From positions 1-64,000 of the forward strand of contig JAPJQL010000015.1 in NCBI GenBank assembly GCA_030825115.1: 64,000 nucleotides of DNA. Direction: 5' to 3'. Origin of the DNA: Lachnospiraceae bacterium (GTDB taxonomy: Bacteria > Bacillota > Clostridia > Lachnospirales > Lachnospiraceae). How positions within the stretch are numbered: the first letter of the stretch is position 1; each line of letters starts with the position of its first letter. The notes under the pieces were generated by a model, which was given only the letters and a program-made list of their open reading frames with translations, was not told the origin of the DNA and searched no databases. Positions 24,918 to 33,724 of this stretch are shown in pieces. A program made the position numbers and the translations under genes.

Positions 24918-24946
24918 ATTTTACGACAGCAGAGGTTATTTGTCAA
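24918..24946 (-). promoter_or_regulatory. Promoter of the metNIQ leader
   Basis: Minus-strand TTGACA (24941-24946) and TAAAAT (24918-24923) with a 17-bp spacer, near consensus. Predicted transcription start is about 24911, 48 nt upstream of the leader peptide. The -35 forms half of a TGTCAA-N12-TTGACA inverted repeat with 24959-24964, which could be an operator. Confidence 0.75.
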
Positions 24947-24970
24947 GTAATTCTTTATTTTGACACGGTT

Positions 24971-25777
24971 TTACGCCTGGACTTCCTTTTCGCGGGCAAT
25001 ATCCAGCGCGATCAGCTTTGAGATGATCTCCCCGCAGATCTCTGCGGCATCTTTTCCATCGGTTGCCACCGTGATATCAGCCGCCGCCTCATAGAACGGT
25101 CTCCTCTTTTCCAGCAGCCCGCGGATAAACTCCACGTTCATGTTGTCATTCAGAAGCGGCCGCTCTTTGCTGTCCTTTACACGGTCAAAGATCGTCTCCG
25201 GCTCTGCGGTCAGAAGCACGACCCTGCCGTTCTTTTTCATATGTGCTGCATTCTCATCCCGCATCACGACTCCGCCGCCGCAGGAGACGATCATCTGTTT
25301 TTGCTTTTGAAGGTCGATCAGGGTATTGCTTTCCAAATCGCGGAAATAAGCTTCCCCGTAGGTATCAAATATCTCGGAGATAGGCATTCCCTGCCGCTCC
25401 ACGATCATCTGGTCCATCTCTACCCGCTCCATCTCCATCTTTTCCTGAAGTTCTGCCGCCACCGTGCTCTTTCCCGCGCCCATGAAGCCAATCAGGAAGA
25501 TATTGTAGTCAAACAGGCTTCTGGCCTGGACCTTGCGGCTGTTCTTCCGGATATACCGGAAGATATCCAGAATCTCCTCTTCCCATTCCTGTCCCCCAAG
25601 CTTCGCCTTCAGGGCCTCTTCCTGCTGCTGTTCCCGCTCCGGCTGGAGGATTGGGATTCCTGCCGATTTTTTATATGCGATCACCTCTTTTATGCATTCC
25701 ATGCGGACTGCAAGCTGCTCCCTGATGATCTCGTCGCACGCATTGATCTTTTCCCTGATTGCCGCCAATTCGTCCAT
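24971..25777 (-). CDS. Chorismate mutase-shikimate kinase fusion
   Basis: A 268-residue bifunctional aromatic-pathway protein. Residues 1-85 match an AroQ-type chorismate mutase helix bundle (DELAAIREKINACDEII, then ECIKEVIAYKKS). A shikimate kinase follows from about 91: Walker A GFMGAGKS (97-104), D122, the FRDLES segment with the substrate arginine, and CGGGVV (166-171). It therefore combines two non-consecutive shikimate-pathway steps in one chain. ATG at 25777 follows GGAGACGGAAC. The metNIQ promoter lies just past its stop, and no terminator is visible between them. Confidence 0.9.
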   Translation of the reverse strand: MDELAAIREKINACDEIIREQLAVRMECIKEVIAYKKSAGIPILQPEREQQQEEALKAKLGGQEWEEEILDIFRYIRKNSRKVQARSLFDYNIFLIGFMGAGKSTVAAELQEKMEMERVEMDQMIVERQGMPISEIFDTYGEAYFRDLESNTLIDLQKQKQMIVSCGGGVVMRDENAAHMKKNGRVVLLTAEPETIFDRVKDSKERPLLNDNMNVEFIRGLLEKRRPFYEAAADITVATDGKDAAEICGEIISKLIALDIAREKEVQA

Positions 25778-25930
25778 GTTCCGTCTCCTGTCTCTGTAAG
25801 TCATTTATCTTTTCCATTTTATTGTTGCTATTATAGCAGGGGGATTTTGTTTTCGCAACATGGTTTCCATATTAACTTTCATTTATTTGTGCTATACTGG
25901 GGTTATCTCATGACGAAAGAAGTGGATTTT

Positions 25931-26830
25931 ATGAATCTTTATCATTTGCGATATTTTACAGCTCTGGCACATTTGGAGCACTACACCCGCGCCGCCGCCC
26001 AGTTAAACATCACACAGCCCAACTTAAGCTATGCGATCAATGCCCTGGAACAGGAGCTTGGCGTCACGCTGTTCGAAAAAGAGGGCCGCAACGTCGTCCT
26101 GACCCGGTGCGGAAAAGAGTTCCTGGATGAAGTAGAAAAATCCCTCTCCATCCTGGATAGCAGCATCCATAAAATGCAACTTCTCGGGCGTGGGGAAGGC
26201 CAGGTGGAGCTTGGATTTATCTATACCCTTGGCGTGGAATACATCCCGCAGACCCTGGCGGCTTTTTTTCAGACTCCCGAAGGAGAACATGTCCGTTTTC
26301 AGTTCCATGACGGAACTACGGCAGACCTGATCGCCAAACTGAAAGGGGACATATGCGATGTGGTATTTTGTTCTTATGCGGAGAATGAACCGGAGATAGC
26401 GTTTGTGCCCGTGTCTTCCCAGGATCTGCTCCTCATCGTCCCTGCCGGACATCCCCTTGCAGCCAAAGACAGCGCCGACCTTGCTGAGACGCTTCCTTAC
26501 CCACAGATTTACTCCAGCCAGAGAAGCGGGCTGCGCCCGATCGTCGACCACATGTTTGAGATGATCCATGCCGTTCCCCGCATTGCGATGGAGATAACCG
26601 AAGACCAGGTCATCGCAGGATTCGTCGCTGCCGGATTCGGCATCGCCCTGGTTCCTGACATGCCGGTTTTAAACCAGCTTCCGGTTAAAAAGATATCGAT
26701 CATAAACCACGGCAGAGAACGCCGGTTTTACATGGCTTACAAAAAGGACCGGTACCAGACTCCCGCAGTTTCCAATTTTATCCGTTATGTGAAGGATTCT
26801 CTGCCGTCCGTCCCGCCGGGCAGGGGATAG
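25931..26830 (+). CDS. LysR-family transcriptional regulator
   Basis: A 299-residue LysR-type regulator. Residues 1-60 are the winged helix-turn-helix (FTALAHLEHYTRAAAQLNIT, LSYAINALEQELGVTLFEK). A type 2 periplasmic-binding-like effector domain follows. I prefer ATG 25931 with AAAGAAG upstream; an in-frame ATG at 25910 lies too close to a likely promoter (TATACT near 25894). It precedes the AroE-like gene in the same direction and may control it in response to a shikimate-type ligand (inference from position). Confidence 0.88.
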   Translation: MNLYHLRYFTALAHLEHYTRAAAQLNITQPNLSYAINALEQELGVTLFEKEGRNVVLTRCGKEFLDEVEKSLSILDSSIHKMQLLGRGEGQVELGFIYTLGVEYIPQTLAAFFQTPEGEHVRFQFHDGTTADLIAKLKGDICDVVFCSYAENEPEIAFVPVSSQDLLLIVPAGHPLAAKDSADLAETLPYPQIYSSQRSGLRPIVDHMFEMIHAVPRIAMEITEDQVIAGFVAAGFGIALVPDMPVLNQLPVKKISIINHGRERRFYMAYKKDRYQTPAVSNFIRYVKDSLPSVPPGRG

Positions 26831-27024
26831 GAGCCCCCGCCCTGACAAAACGTGGCGTCTCAAGGGGTATGGACCGGACTTCCATAGGCCACAGAGACTT
26901 CCATCAGATCCTTCTGACAAGACCATTATATCTTATTATGATTCAGAAAACCAATTGATTGTTTCGGGATAATCTATAAATATTTTTTATATTTTTGATT
27001 TAACGAATTAATGTAAGAATGTGC

Positions 27025-27053
27025 TTGCCGAAGAACGCAAAAACTGCTATGAT
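27025..27053 (+). promoter_or_regulatory. Promoter of the AroE-like gene
   Basis: TTGCCG (27025-27030) and TATGAT (27048-27053), 17-bp spacer. An AT-rich inverted repeat near 26975-26991 with a T-N11-A core could be a LysR site. The rest of 26831-27103 holds no gene that I can see. Confidence 0.55.
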
Positions 27054-27103
27054 GGTACAATAAATATACAAAAGCATACGGTGGCACGAGGGAGGCAGAA
27101 GAC

Positions 27104-27973
27104 ATGGAAAGAAGGATTTCAGGACATACGGGACTTTTGGCATTGATCGGTTCCCCGGTAGGGCATTCCGGTTCTCCGGCAATGTACAACTACAGCTTCG
27201 AAAAGCTGGGACTGGACTATGTGTATGTAGCGCTGGACATCAAAGTAGACGAGGTCAAAGATGCGATTGCAGGGATGAAGACATTCAAGATGCGCGGCGG
27301 CAATGTGACGATGCCGTGCAAGACGGAAGTCATCAAATATATGGACGAACTGTCTCCGGCGGCACAGATCATCGGAGCCGTCAACACGATCGTCAACGAC
27401 AATGGACGGCTGACGGGGCATATCACCGACGGCATTGGCTTTGTCAGCAACCTGAGAGACCACGGGATCGAGATCAAAGGGAAAAAGATCACCGTAGCCG
27501 GCGGCGGCGGCGCAGCCACGGCCATCCAGGTGCAGTGTGCGCTGGACGGCGCAAGAGAGATCAGCATCTTCAACTTAAAGGACGCCTTCTTCGAGCGCAC
27601 ATTGGCGACGGCGGAAAAGATAAAGCAGGCAGTTCCGGGCTGCATCGTCAACGTATACGACATCGCTGACACGGACAAAATGACACAAGAGATCAAATCC
27701 AGCGATATCTTTGCCAACGCGACCATCGTCGGCATGAAGCCGATGGAACAGGAAACCGTAGTAAAAGACCAAAGCGCCTTTTTCCCCGGTCTTGTCGTAG
27801 CGGACGCCGTCTACAATCCGGTAGAAACCAGGCTCTTAAAGGAGGCCAAAGCTGCCGGATGCACCTGCATCAACGGCAAGGGCATGCTGCTGTGGCAGGG
27901 CGTCGCAGGATTTAAGTTGATCATGGGGCAGGAAATGCCTGTGAAGGAAGTGAAGGAGATGTTCTTTTCCTAA
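27104..27973 (+). CDS. Shikimate/quinate dehydrogenase family protein
   Basis: A 289-residue AroE/YdiB-type NAD(P)-dependent dehydrogenase. The substrate motif GSPVGHSGSPAMYN lies at 16-29, NVTMPCK carries the catalytic lysine, and AVNTIV and TDGIGF follow. The Rossmann loop is AGGGGAATA. Differences from housekeeping AroE, such as the Met in NVTMP and a C-terminal GMLLWQGVAGFKL segment, fit a quinate/shikimate dehydrogenase used in catabolism or pathway balance. It follows a LysR regulator and ends at a shared bidirectional terminator. The aroQ and shikimate kinase genes are in the same window but in separate units. Confidence 0.87.
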   Translation: MERRISGHTGLLALIGSPVGHSGSPAMYNYSFEKLGLDYVYVALDIKVDEVKDAIAGMKTFKMRGGNVTMPCKTEVIKYMDELSPAAQIIGAVNTIVNDNGRLTGHITDGIGFVSNLRDHGIEIKGKKITVAGGGGAATAIQVQCALDGAREISIFNLKDAFFERTLATAEKIKQAVPGCIVNVYDIADTDKMTQEIKSSDIFANATIVGMKPMEQETVVKDQSAFFPGLVVADAVYNPVETRLLKEAKAAGCTCINGKGMLLWQGVAGFKLIMGQEMPVKEVKEMFFS

Positions 27974-27996
27974 ACAGGCAGGCTTCATTGCAGACA

Positions 27997-28022
27997 GGGA
28001 GAGCGGTGTGATCCGCTCTCCC
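27997..28022. terminator. Bidirectional terminator, aroE-like / DUF362
   Basis: Perfect 10-bp stem (27997-28006 with 28013-28022) in the 51-bp gap between convergent genes. Confidence 0.75.
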
Positions 28023-28024
28023 AT

Positions 28025-29239
28025 TTATCTTGCCGCTGTTATCTCCACATTTTTCCGTTCGATTCCATAAATATCACGGAAAGCATCCTCCACCGTAAGC
28101 CCTGCCGGAGCGCAACCAGGCACAAAACACACACGAGAATCCTCTCTATGCATTTCCCAATACGCTTTCGTACACATTCCAATGCAGAACAGCCTTTCCC
28201 CTTTATCCAGCCTGATATCCTGCTCCGGGACCTGATTGATCAATACGTGCATTCCCCCAAATCCCGGCAAATCTCCGGCTGCCTTGATTCGATTTAACGC
28301 AATCGACATGACAGCCCTACAGCCGATGCACTTCGTCGCAGACACCCCTTCGTGAATCGTCAGACCGGGATACTCTACCCGTTCAGGCACTGCCGGTGCA
28401 AACTTCCTCTGCACACTCTCCACCTGACATCCACAGATTTCAATTTCCTGCTCTGTAATCGGACCGAGCCCCCGTTCAGCGGCTTCCTGCAGATAAACAA
28501 TCTCTTGCGGCTCGAATCCCATGATACGAGCCGCAGAGGCATCCACCGCAACCGGATTGCCCCCCGCCATCAGTATGCCCATAGGGACAGGCATTCCTTC
28601 CACCGGGCCCATCCCTTCCATTCCGATAAGACCATCCACGATAGTCAGATAGGAAGGTAATACCATATGATAATCGACGATTGCCCGCCTCAGATTCAAG
28701 TCATGAAAGTGACGTTTATCATAAGGCGACAACAAGCCGTTCATATTTTTCATCGCAACAGTAACATCCACAAGCGGATGGGTTTTCATAACCGGAATAT
28801 TAATGATCAGGCTTCCATTATAGACCTGTTCTGCCACGGAAACCTGTAATAGTTCCCGGAACCGGCTGTCCCGTCTTACACACATCGTCTGCAGGTTTGC
28901 ATCCAGCAACATGACATCATATCGTTTTGCCAATCTGTCCACACCGAGGTTTTCATAGATTTTTTGTGTGCCAAGCGCAATTGTGCCACACCCTTCTAAC
29001 ACCGTAATTTCTCCTGCACCTGCCTCCTGAACCAGACGAATCACCCCTTCCAAAACGGCGCAGGATGTCACACCCCCAGAGTCTTCCGGCACGTTCCCTG
29101 TATAATTAGGCTTCAGTATCACATTCTGTCCCGGCTTTAAAAACCGCCCAATACCTCCAATCCGGTCTACCGCTTCTTTTACCGCGTCAAAAACCGTTCC
29201 GTTTCCCACCTTTATCACAGACACCTGCTCTTTTTTCAT
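28025..29239 (-). CDS. DUF362-domain protein
   Basis: A 404-residue cytosolic protein of the DUF362 family. The N-terminal half shows NVILKPNYTGNVPEDSGG and KTHPLVDVTVAMKNMNGLL, hallmarks of the family. The C-terminal half carries cysteines (CIGCRAV, FCIGMC, PGCAPAG) but no classic ferredoxin motif. Biochemistry is unknown; relatives sit beside oxidoreductases and iron-sulfur enzymes. I prefer ATG 29239 to the GTG at 29248 on spacing from AAGGG. It is the last gene of a nine-gene catabolic operon, 15 bp after the aminotransferase. Confidence 0.8.
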   Translation of the reverse strand: MKKEQVSVIKVGNGTVFDAVKEAVDRIGGIGRFLKPGQNVILKPNYTGNVPEDSGGVTSCAVLEGVIRLVQEAGAGEITVLEGCGTIALGTQKIYENLGVDRLAKRYDVMLLDANLQTMCVRRDSRFRELLQVSVAEQVYNGSLIINIPVMKTHPLVDVTVAMKNMNGLLSPYDKRHFHDLNLRRAIVDYHMVLPSYLTIVDGLIGMEGMGPVEGMPVPMGILMAGGNPVAVDASAARIMGFEPQEIVYLQEAAERGLGPITEQEIEICGCQVESVQRKFAPAVPERVEYPGLTIHEGVSATKCIGCRAVMSIALNRIKAAGDLPGFGGMHVLINQVPEQDIRLDKGERLFCIGMCTKAYWEMHREDSRVCFVPGCAPAGLTVEDAFRDIYGIERKNVEITAAR

Positions 29240-29254
29240 CCTGTCCACATCCCT

Positions 29255-30439
29255 TTATTTTGCCTCCTGCTTCACAAACGCAACAAGCCTGTCAATCTCT
29301 TCTTCTGTCACAAACCAATTCAAGGACACACGAATCCCTTCTTCCTGTGTATACAGATTCATGGTCCGCCATTGTATGATGATTTTTTCTTGTTCCCACG
29401 CCTTTTTTACAAGCGCCTGATGGTCTTTCCCCGGGATTGCAAAAGAAAAGATCCCGGTTATCAGCCGGTCATCCTCCGGTGATAACAATTTTGCCTGAGG
29501 AATCTCCCTGATAAAGGCATCTTTGCAATATCGGTGCAGCTCACGTTTTCTTTCAATAATATTTTCCAGTCCAATCTTGTCTGCCAGTTTTATCGCCTCT
29601 GTAAAAGCCGCATACATCGGCGTATGACGCCCGCCATATTCAAATCTCCTGGCATCCGGTTGTGGAACCAGAGAATTTGTGTCAAAGGAAAAAGATTCCT
29701 GCATCCCTACGCCTCCAAACGGAACTTTAACCTGACCGAGCAATTCTTTTCTGACATAAACCGCTGCAATCCCCTCCGGTCCGCACAACCATTTATGACA
29801 TGACAACAGGTAAAAATCACAGCCGACCTGTTTCACATCGATTGCAATATTTCCTGCCGCCTGTGCTCCATCCAGCACCGTGAGTACGCCACGTTTTGCT
29901 GCCTCCCGGCACATGTCATCTGCCGGAACTGCCGCGCCAGTCGTATGGAACACATGGCTGAATACAGTCATTTTTGTACGCCCATTTAAGCTGTTTTGAA
30001 ACTGTGTAAGAATCTGCTCCCGGTTACCCAGCCCGCAGAATTTTTCTGTCTCAATCTGGTATTCCGGCTCCAGCACAAAGCAGGGCAGAATTGAAGCCGG
30101 ATTTTCCTGGTCCGATATCAAAATCTGGTCTCCCGGTTTCCAGTCAAACATCCGGTTAATAGTATTCAGTCCCTCCGCAATACAGCGCACAAAAAATATC
30201 TCATCTGGCTCTGCATTGATAAACCCTGCAACATCTCTCCTCACCGTTTCCAGTTCATTTTTAAGCCAGTCATGTACCTCCACGTTAACCTGGCCTTCCA
30301 TGGCCATGCGGGTAAATATCTCTTCCATACGGTCCAGGACTGGCAATGCTAAAGGTCCACACCCTGCAGAGTTTAGATACGTATATTTGTTTGCCGCCGG
30401 AAGGAGTTTTCGGTATTCTTCAAAATATGCTGCATCCAT
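29255..30439 (-). CDS. Class V PLP-dependent aminotransferase
   Basis: A 394-residue fold-type I PLP enzyme of the class V group (cysteine desulfurase / isopenicillin N epimerase-like). The PLP lysine is in SCHKWLCGPEG; VLDGAQAAGNIAIDV supplies the cofactor-binding Asp and Gln. No catalytic cysteine loop typical of NifS could be assigned. Its stop-start gap to the amidohydrolase is one base, so the two are coupled. RidA in the same operon would clear the enamine/imine products of such an enzyme. The substrate is unknown. Confidence 0.87.
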   Translation of the reverse strand: MDAAYFEEYRKLLPAANKYTYLNSAGCGPLALPVLDRMEEIFTRMAMEGQVNVEVHDWLKNELETVRRDVAGFINAEPDEIFFVRCIAEGLNTINRMFDWKPGDQILISDQENPASILPCFVLEPEYQIETEKFCGLGNREQILTQFQNSLNGRTKMTVFSHVFHTTGAAVPADDMCREAAKRGVLTVLDGAQAAGNIAIDVKQVGCDFYLLSCHKWLCGPEGIAAVYVRKELLGQVKVPFGGVGMQESFSFDTNSLVPQPDARRFEYGGRHTPMYAAFTEAIKLADKIGLENIIERKRELHRYCKDAFIREIPQAKLLSPEDDRLITGIFSFAIPGKDHQALVKKAWEQEKIIIQWRTMNLYTQEEGIRVSLNWFVTEEEIDRLVAFVKQEAK

Positions 30440-30440
30440 G

Positions 30441-31661
30441 TTATCTTGCCACCCTTTCCCCTCTTTTTAAAACCATCGTAACATCCTTCAGATTCAATAG
30501 GGACTCCAACGGATTTTTATTTGTTACGATTATATCCGCCTGTTTTCCCTCTTCAATCGAACCTGCCCAATCATCAATTCCAAGAACCTCTGCTGCCAGG
30601 CTGGTCGCAGAAATCAGCACATCTTCCCTCGCCATGCCCACCTTTTTCTCAAGCATGTCCAAAGTCAAATACAATTCATTGAATTTTGTATTTTTACATC
30701 CGGCATCTGTCCCTGCAAAAATCGGAACGCCTGTCCGGTACATCTTTCCTGTGGTGGAAAAACGGCTCTGCTGGAAATCTGCCCACATAGCGATTTTATC
30801 CGGCTGCGGTGCAGCCAGTTCGGCCGGAAGAATATAAGCTTTTCCCATCGCCGGATTCACTGCAATTCCCCTTGCCGCCATCTCAACTGCCAGCTCCGGT
30901 CTATAATCTTCCCCCTCCGCACACTTAAAACTGCAATGTTCCAGGATATCAAACCCTGCACGAATCGCACAGCGGATTCCATTGACACTATGGACATGTC
31001 CTGCAACCTTCTTGCCCCGCTCATGAGCTTCCTTAACAATCGCCGTCAGAGTCTCTTCATCGTACTGGTCTATCATGGAATTGCTGCCAGGCGTCATGTT
31101 GCCGCCGGAAACCATCACCTTGATATAATCCACGCCCTCTTTCAGCAGGCTCCGAACTTCCTTTACAACCTCTTCCTTACCGTCTGCCTCCAGACCGCAG
31201 AAATTACAGTGCCCTCCTGTCACCGTGACCGGCATTCCTGCCGTAATAATATCCGGTCCCTGCATCTCTCCCCTTCGAATAAAATCCCTCAGTTCCAAAA
31301 TCGACATGCCTTTTGCGCCACAATCCCTTACGGTCGTCACCCCGCTTCTCAACGCAGTCTGGGCAGCATGGATTTCCCGCATCAGTATCTCCGAATAGGA
31401 ATCTTTCAAAAGTTCCGTAACGGGCTGCATGCTGGCACTAAAGCTTAAATGCAGATGTCCATCAATCAGCCCAGGAAGTACAAATTGATCTCCTGTATCC
31501 AGTTTTTCCACCTGTGGATCCTTTAATTCATCATCAAATGCTTCTAACGGAGCTATCTTTTTTATCCGTTCTCCTTCAATCAAAATGCCGACGGTCCCTT
31601 CCGATACTTCGGCTTTTTTCCCTGCACAGCTTATCAAATGTTTTGTAATCATTAATTTCAT
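30441..31661 (-). CDS. Metal-dependent amidohydrolase
   Basis: A 406-residue amidohydrolase of the imidazolonepropionase / Xaa-Pro-type dipeptidase-like group. Metal ligands in order are DGHLHLS, the bridging lysine in YIKVM, GHVHS, EHCS and GTDAG. It should hydrolyse a C-N bond of a cyclic amide, N-acyl compound or dipeptide-like substrate. No signal peptide, so cytosolic. It lies between an MBL-fold hydrolase (11 bp gap) and an aminotransferase (1 bp gap). The order suggests hydrolysis followed by amino-group removal. Confidence 0.87.
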   Translation of the reverse strand: MKLMITKHLISCAGKKAEVSEGTVGILIEGERIKKIAPLEAFDDELKDPQVEKLDTGDQFVLPGLIDGHLHLSFSASMQPVTELLKDSYSEILMREIHAAQTALRSGVTTVRDCGAKGMSILELRDFIRRGEMQGPDIITAGMPVTVTGGHCNFCGLEADGKEEVVKEVRSLLKEGVDYIKVMVSGGNMTPGSNSMIDQYDEETLTAIVKEAHERGKKVAGHVHSVNGIRCAIRAGFDILEHCSFKCAEGEDYRPELAVEMAARGIAVNPAMGKAYILPAELAAPQPDKIAMWADFQQSRFSTTGKMYRTGVPIFAGTDAGCKNTKFNELYLTLDMLEKKVGMAREDVLISATSLAAEVLGIDDWAGSIEEGKQADIIVTNKNPLESLLNLKDVTMVLKRGERVAR

Positions 31662-31672
31662 GGTATTGCCTC

Positions 31673-32419
31673 CTACATCATCTGCGGCAAGGTAGAATAC
31701 TCCAATGCCTGTATCGCCCGATCTACATGTTCCTGTCCTCCGCTCATTGTAAAGCGGTCATGTGAGGGAATCAACGCGTCAATCTTCCGTCCAGCAAGTT
31801 TCCCGATATTCTTGCGGTATCCCTCCATCGTAGAACCAAAGCAGTTGATCAGGCTCAGTTTCCCATCCAGATAAACGCTGTCCCCACTGAACAAATACCG
31901 CTTCCCATTTTTCCAAAGAAGATAGCAGACCGACTCAATGCTATGACCGGGCAGCAGAATCGCCGTTATCAGTGCATTGCCGACAGAATATACTTCCTCA
32001 TCTTCCGTAACATGGTCCACCTTGCCATGAACATATTGATAATCCATAGGATATGCCCCTTTTTTCTTGGCGGCAATCAACCCAAGTTCCTCCTCGCTCC
32101 CCTCTTCCAAAAGCTTTTTTTCTCCGGCAGAAGCCACTGTAACCACTTGCGTCAGCCTTGTCTGCATCTCGCAGACCCCTCCGCCGTGATCCCCGTGGGC
32201 ATGGGTTAGAAATATGTAACGAACTGATTCTATATCCACTCCCGTGTCCTTAATATTATCGAGAATACGCATGGTATCAAGTCCGCTTCCTGCATCAATC
32301 AGACAGGCGTATCCTTCATCCTCAATCAGGTATACATTGCCATCCTTTTGATGAGATATCCCCGGTCCGCCTTTTCCTCCCGCCACCATATAAATCCCTG
32401 TATCTAAGCGAATATACAT
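31673..32419 (-). CDS. MBL-fold metallo-hydrolase
   Basis: A 248-residue metallo-beta-lactamase-fold enzyme. The metal motif is THAHGDHGGG; LPGHS, FSGDSVYLDG and PSHDRF supply further ligands. Family members hydrolyse thioesters, lactones, lactams or phosphodiesters. In this operon a lactam or lactone ring-opening step would fit next to an amidohydrolase, but that is inference. It follows the TRAP permease gene by 14 bp. Confidence 0.87.
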   Translation of the reverse strand: MYIRLDTGIYMVAGGKGGPGISHQKDGNVYLIEDEGYACLIDAGSGLDTMRILDNIKDTGVDIESVRYIFLTHAHGDHGGGVCEMQTRLTQVVTVASAGEKKLLEEGSEEELGLIAAKKKGAYPMDYQYVHGKVDHVTEDEEVYSVGNALITAILLPGHSIESVCYLLWKNGKRYLFSGDSVYLDGKLSLINCFGSTMEGYRKNIGKLAGRKIDALIPSHDRFTMSGGQEHVDRAIQALEYSTLPQMM

Positions 32420-32433
32420 ATGACATCCTCCTT

Positions 32434-33723
32434 TTACATCAAACCAAACAGAGTCGGCAAAAATGTGACAGTCGGCTCAAAATATGTTGTTATCAAAAGC
32501 ACAATCATCTCCGCGATACAAAACGGAAGGATAGCCTTCATCGTCCGTTCCATAGAAATCTTCCCTATCCCTGATGCCACAAAAAGACAAACTCCAAACG
32601 GAGGCGTAGCCAGTCCGATAATGACATTCAGGACAAACATCACTCCAAAATGGACCGGGTTAATCCCAAAAGACGCCGCAATCGGAGCCAGGATTGGCGC
32701 AAAAATCAACAAGTTTGCATTAGCATCCATAATACAGCCCAAAAATAAAAGGAACACATTCATCATCAACAGCACAATTACTTTGCTGGAAGTAACACTC
32801 ATGATGAATTCACTCATAATCGCCGGAATCTGTCCCATTGCCACAAGCCAACCCAGCGGATAAGAGACTGCCACGATCACAAGCACCGAACCCGCCAGCG
32901 CCATGGAGTCACATAAGCTTTTCAGAATAATCCTGGCATTCAGGCATCTGTAATAAAAAATACCAACCAACAGTGCATACACCACAGCGATACTGGATGC
33001 CTCCGTCGGCGTAAAAATCCCTCCCAAAATACCTCCCAGGATAATCAGCATCATGACTACCGCCGGCAGAGATTTAAACAGGGAAAATGCGATTTCCTTC
33101 GGCGTGTACTTTTGTGTATTCTTTGGGTATTTTCGCTTGTGGCTGAAATATGCTGCAACAAGCATCAAACCTACTCCCAATAAAATCCCGGGAATAATTC
33201 CTCCGATAAAGAGCGCGGCTACCGACACAGATGCTACCGAACCGTACAGCACCATTCCGATGCTGGGCGGAATGATTGGTCCGATAACAGAGGAAGAAGC
33301 CGTAACAGCAACGGAAAAATCCGGGTCATAGCCTTCCTCAACCATAGCAGGTATCAACGTCCCTCCGATTGCCGCCGTATCCGATACCGCAGAACCGGAT
33401 ATTCCGGCAAAAAACATGGAACCCACGATATTTGCATGTGCAAGGCTTCCTCTCACCCGTCCGCAGAGTACGCGGCAAAGCAATAAAAGATCATTGATGA
33501 TTCCGCCTTTTCCCATCAAATCTCCTGCCCACACAAACATGGGAAGTGCAATGAGCGTGAAACTGTCAATTCCATTGTACATTTGCTGAAAATTCATGAT
33601 TAAAGGAGCTTCCCCCCACATGATGATGGCAAACGCCACCGCTAACCCTACGCCAAACGCAATCGGCATCCCTGTAAGCAACAGCACAATCAGGGAACCG
33701 AACAAATATACCCCTACGTTCAT
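32434..33723 (-). CDS. TRAP transporter large permease (DctM)
   Basis: A 429-residue membrane protein with about 12 helices, the large channel subunit of a sodium-coupled TRAP importer. Family segments include GMPIAFGVGLA, MFFAGISGSAVSDTAAIG and a C-terminal GLATPPFGVCLFVASGI. The start is ATG 33723 after AAGGAGGAG; it begins one base past the small-subunit stop. It works with the DctQ- and DctP-type subunits upstream. Confidence 0.93.
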   Translation of the reverse strand: MNVGVYLFGSLIVLLLTGMPIAFGVGLAVAFAIIMWGEAPLIMNFQQMYNGIDSFTLIALPMFVWAGDLMGKGGIINDLLLLCRVLCGRVRGSLAHANIVGSMFFAGISGSAVSDTAAIGGTLIPAMVEEGYDPDFSVAVTASSSVIGPIIPPSIGMVLYGSVASVSVAALFIGGIIPGILLGVGLMLVAAYFSHKRKYPKNTQKYTPKEIAFSLFKSLPAVVMMLIILGGILGGIFTPTEASSIAVVYALLVGIFYYRCLNARIILKSLCDSMALAGSVLVIVAVSYPLGWLVAMGQIPAIMSEFIMSVTSSKVIVLLMMNVFLLFLGCIMDANANLLIFAPILAPIAASFGINPVHFGVMFVLNVIIGLATPPFGVCLFVASGIGKISMERTMKAILPFCIAEMIVLLITTYFEPTVTFLPTLFGLM

Positions 33724-33724
33724 C

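Noticed and set aside
24793..24919. 11-bp inverted repeat (24793-24803 with 24909-24919) as a leader RNA helix
   Set aside because: The distal arm lies mostly upstream of the predicted transcription start, so it is not in the main transcript. It could matter only for read-through from the upstream gene.
24601..24970. S-box (SAM-I) riboswitch or T-box upstream of metN
   Set aside because: The conserved cores of these elements (the GGAGG...GGCAACC-type junction of the S-box, the TGGNACCGCG-type T-box antiterminator) are not visible in the leader; the leader peptide and alternative helices explain the terminator better. A covariance-model search would settle it.
26831..26960. Small RNA or terminator after the LysR gene
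   Set aside because: Only short imperfect stems (for example TATGGA/TCCATA) without a U-run; not enough to call.
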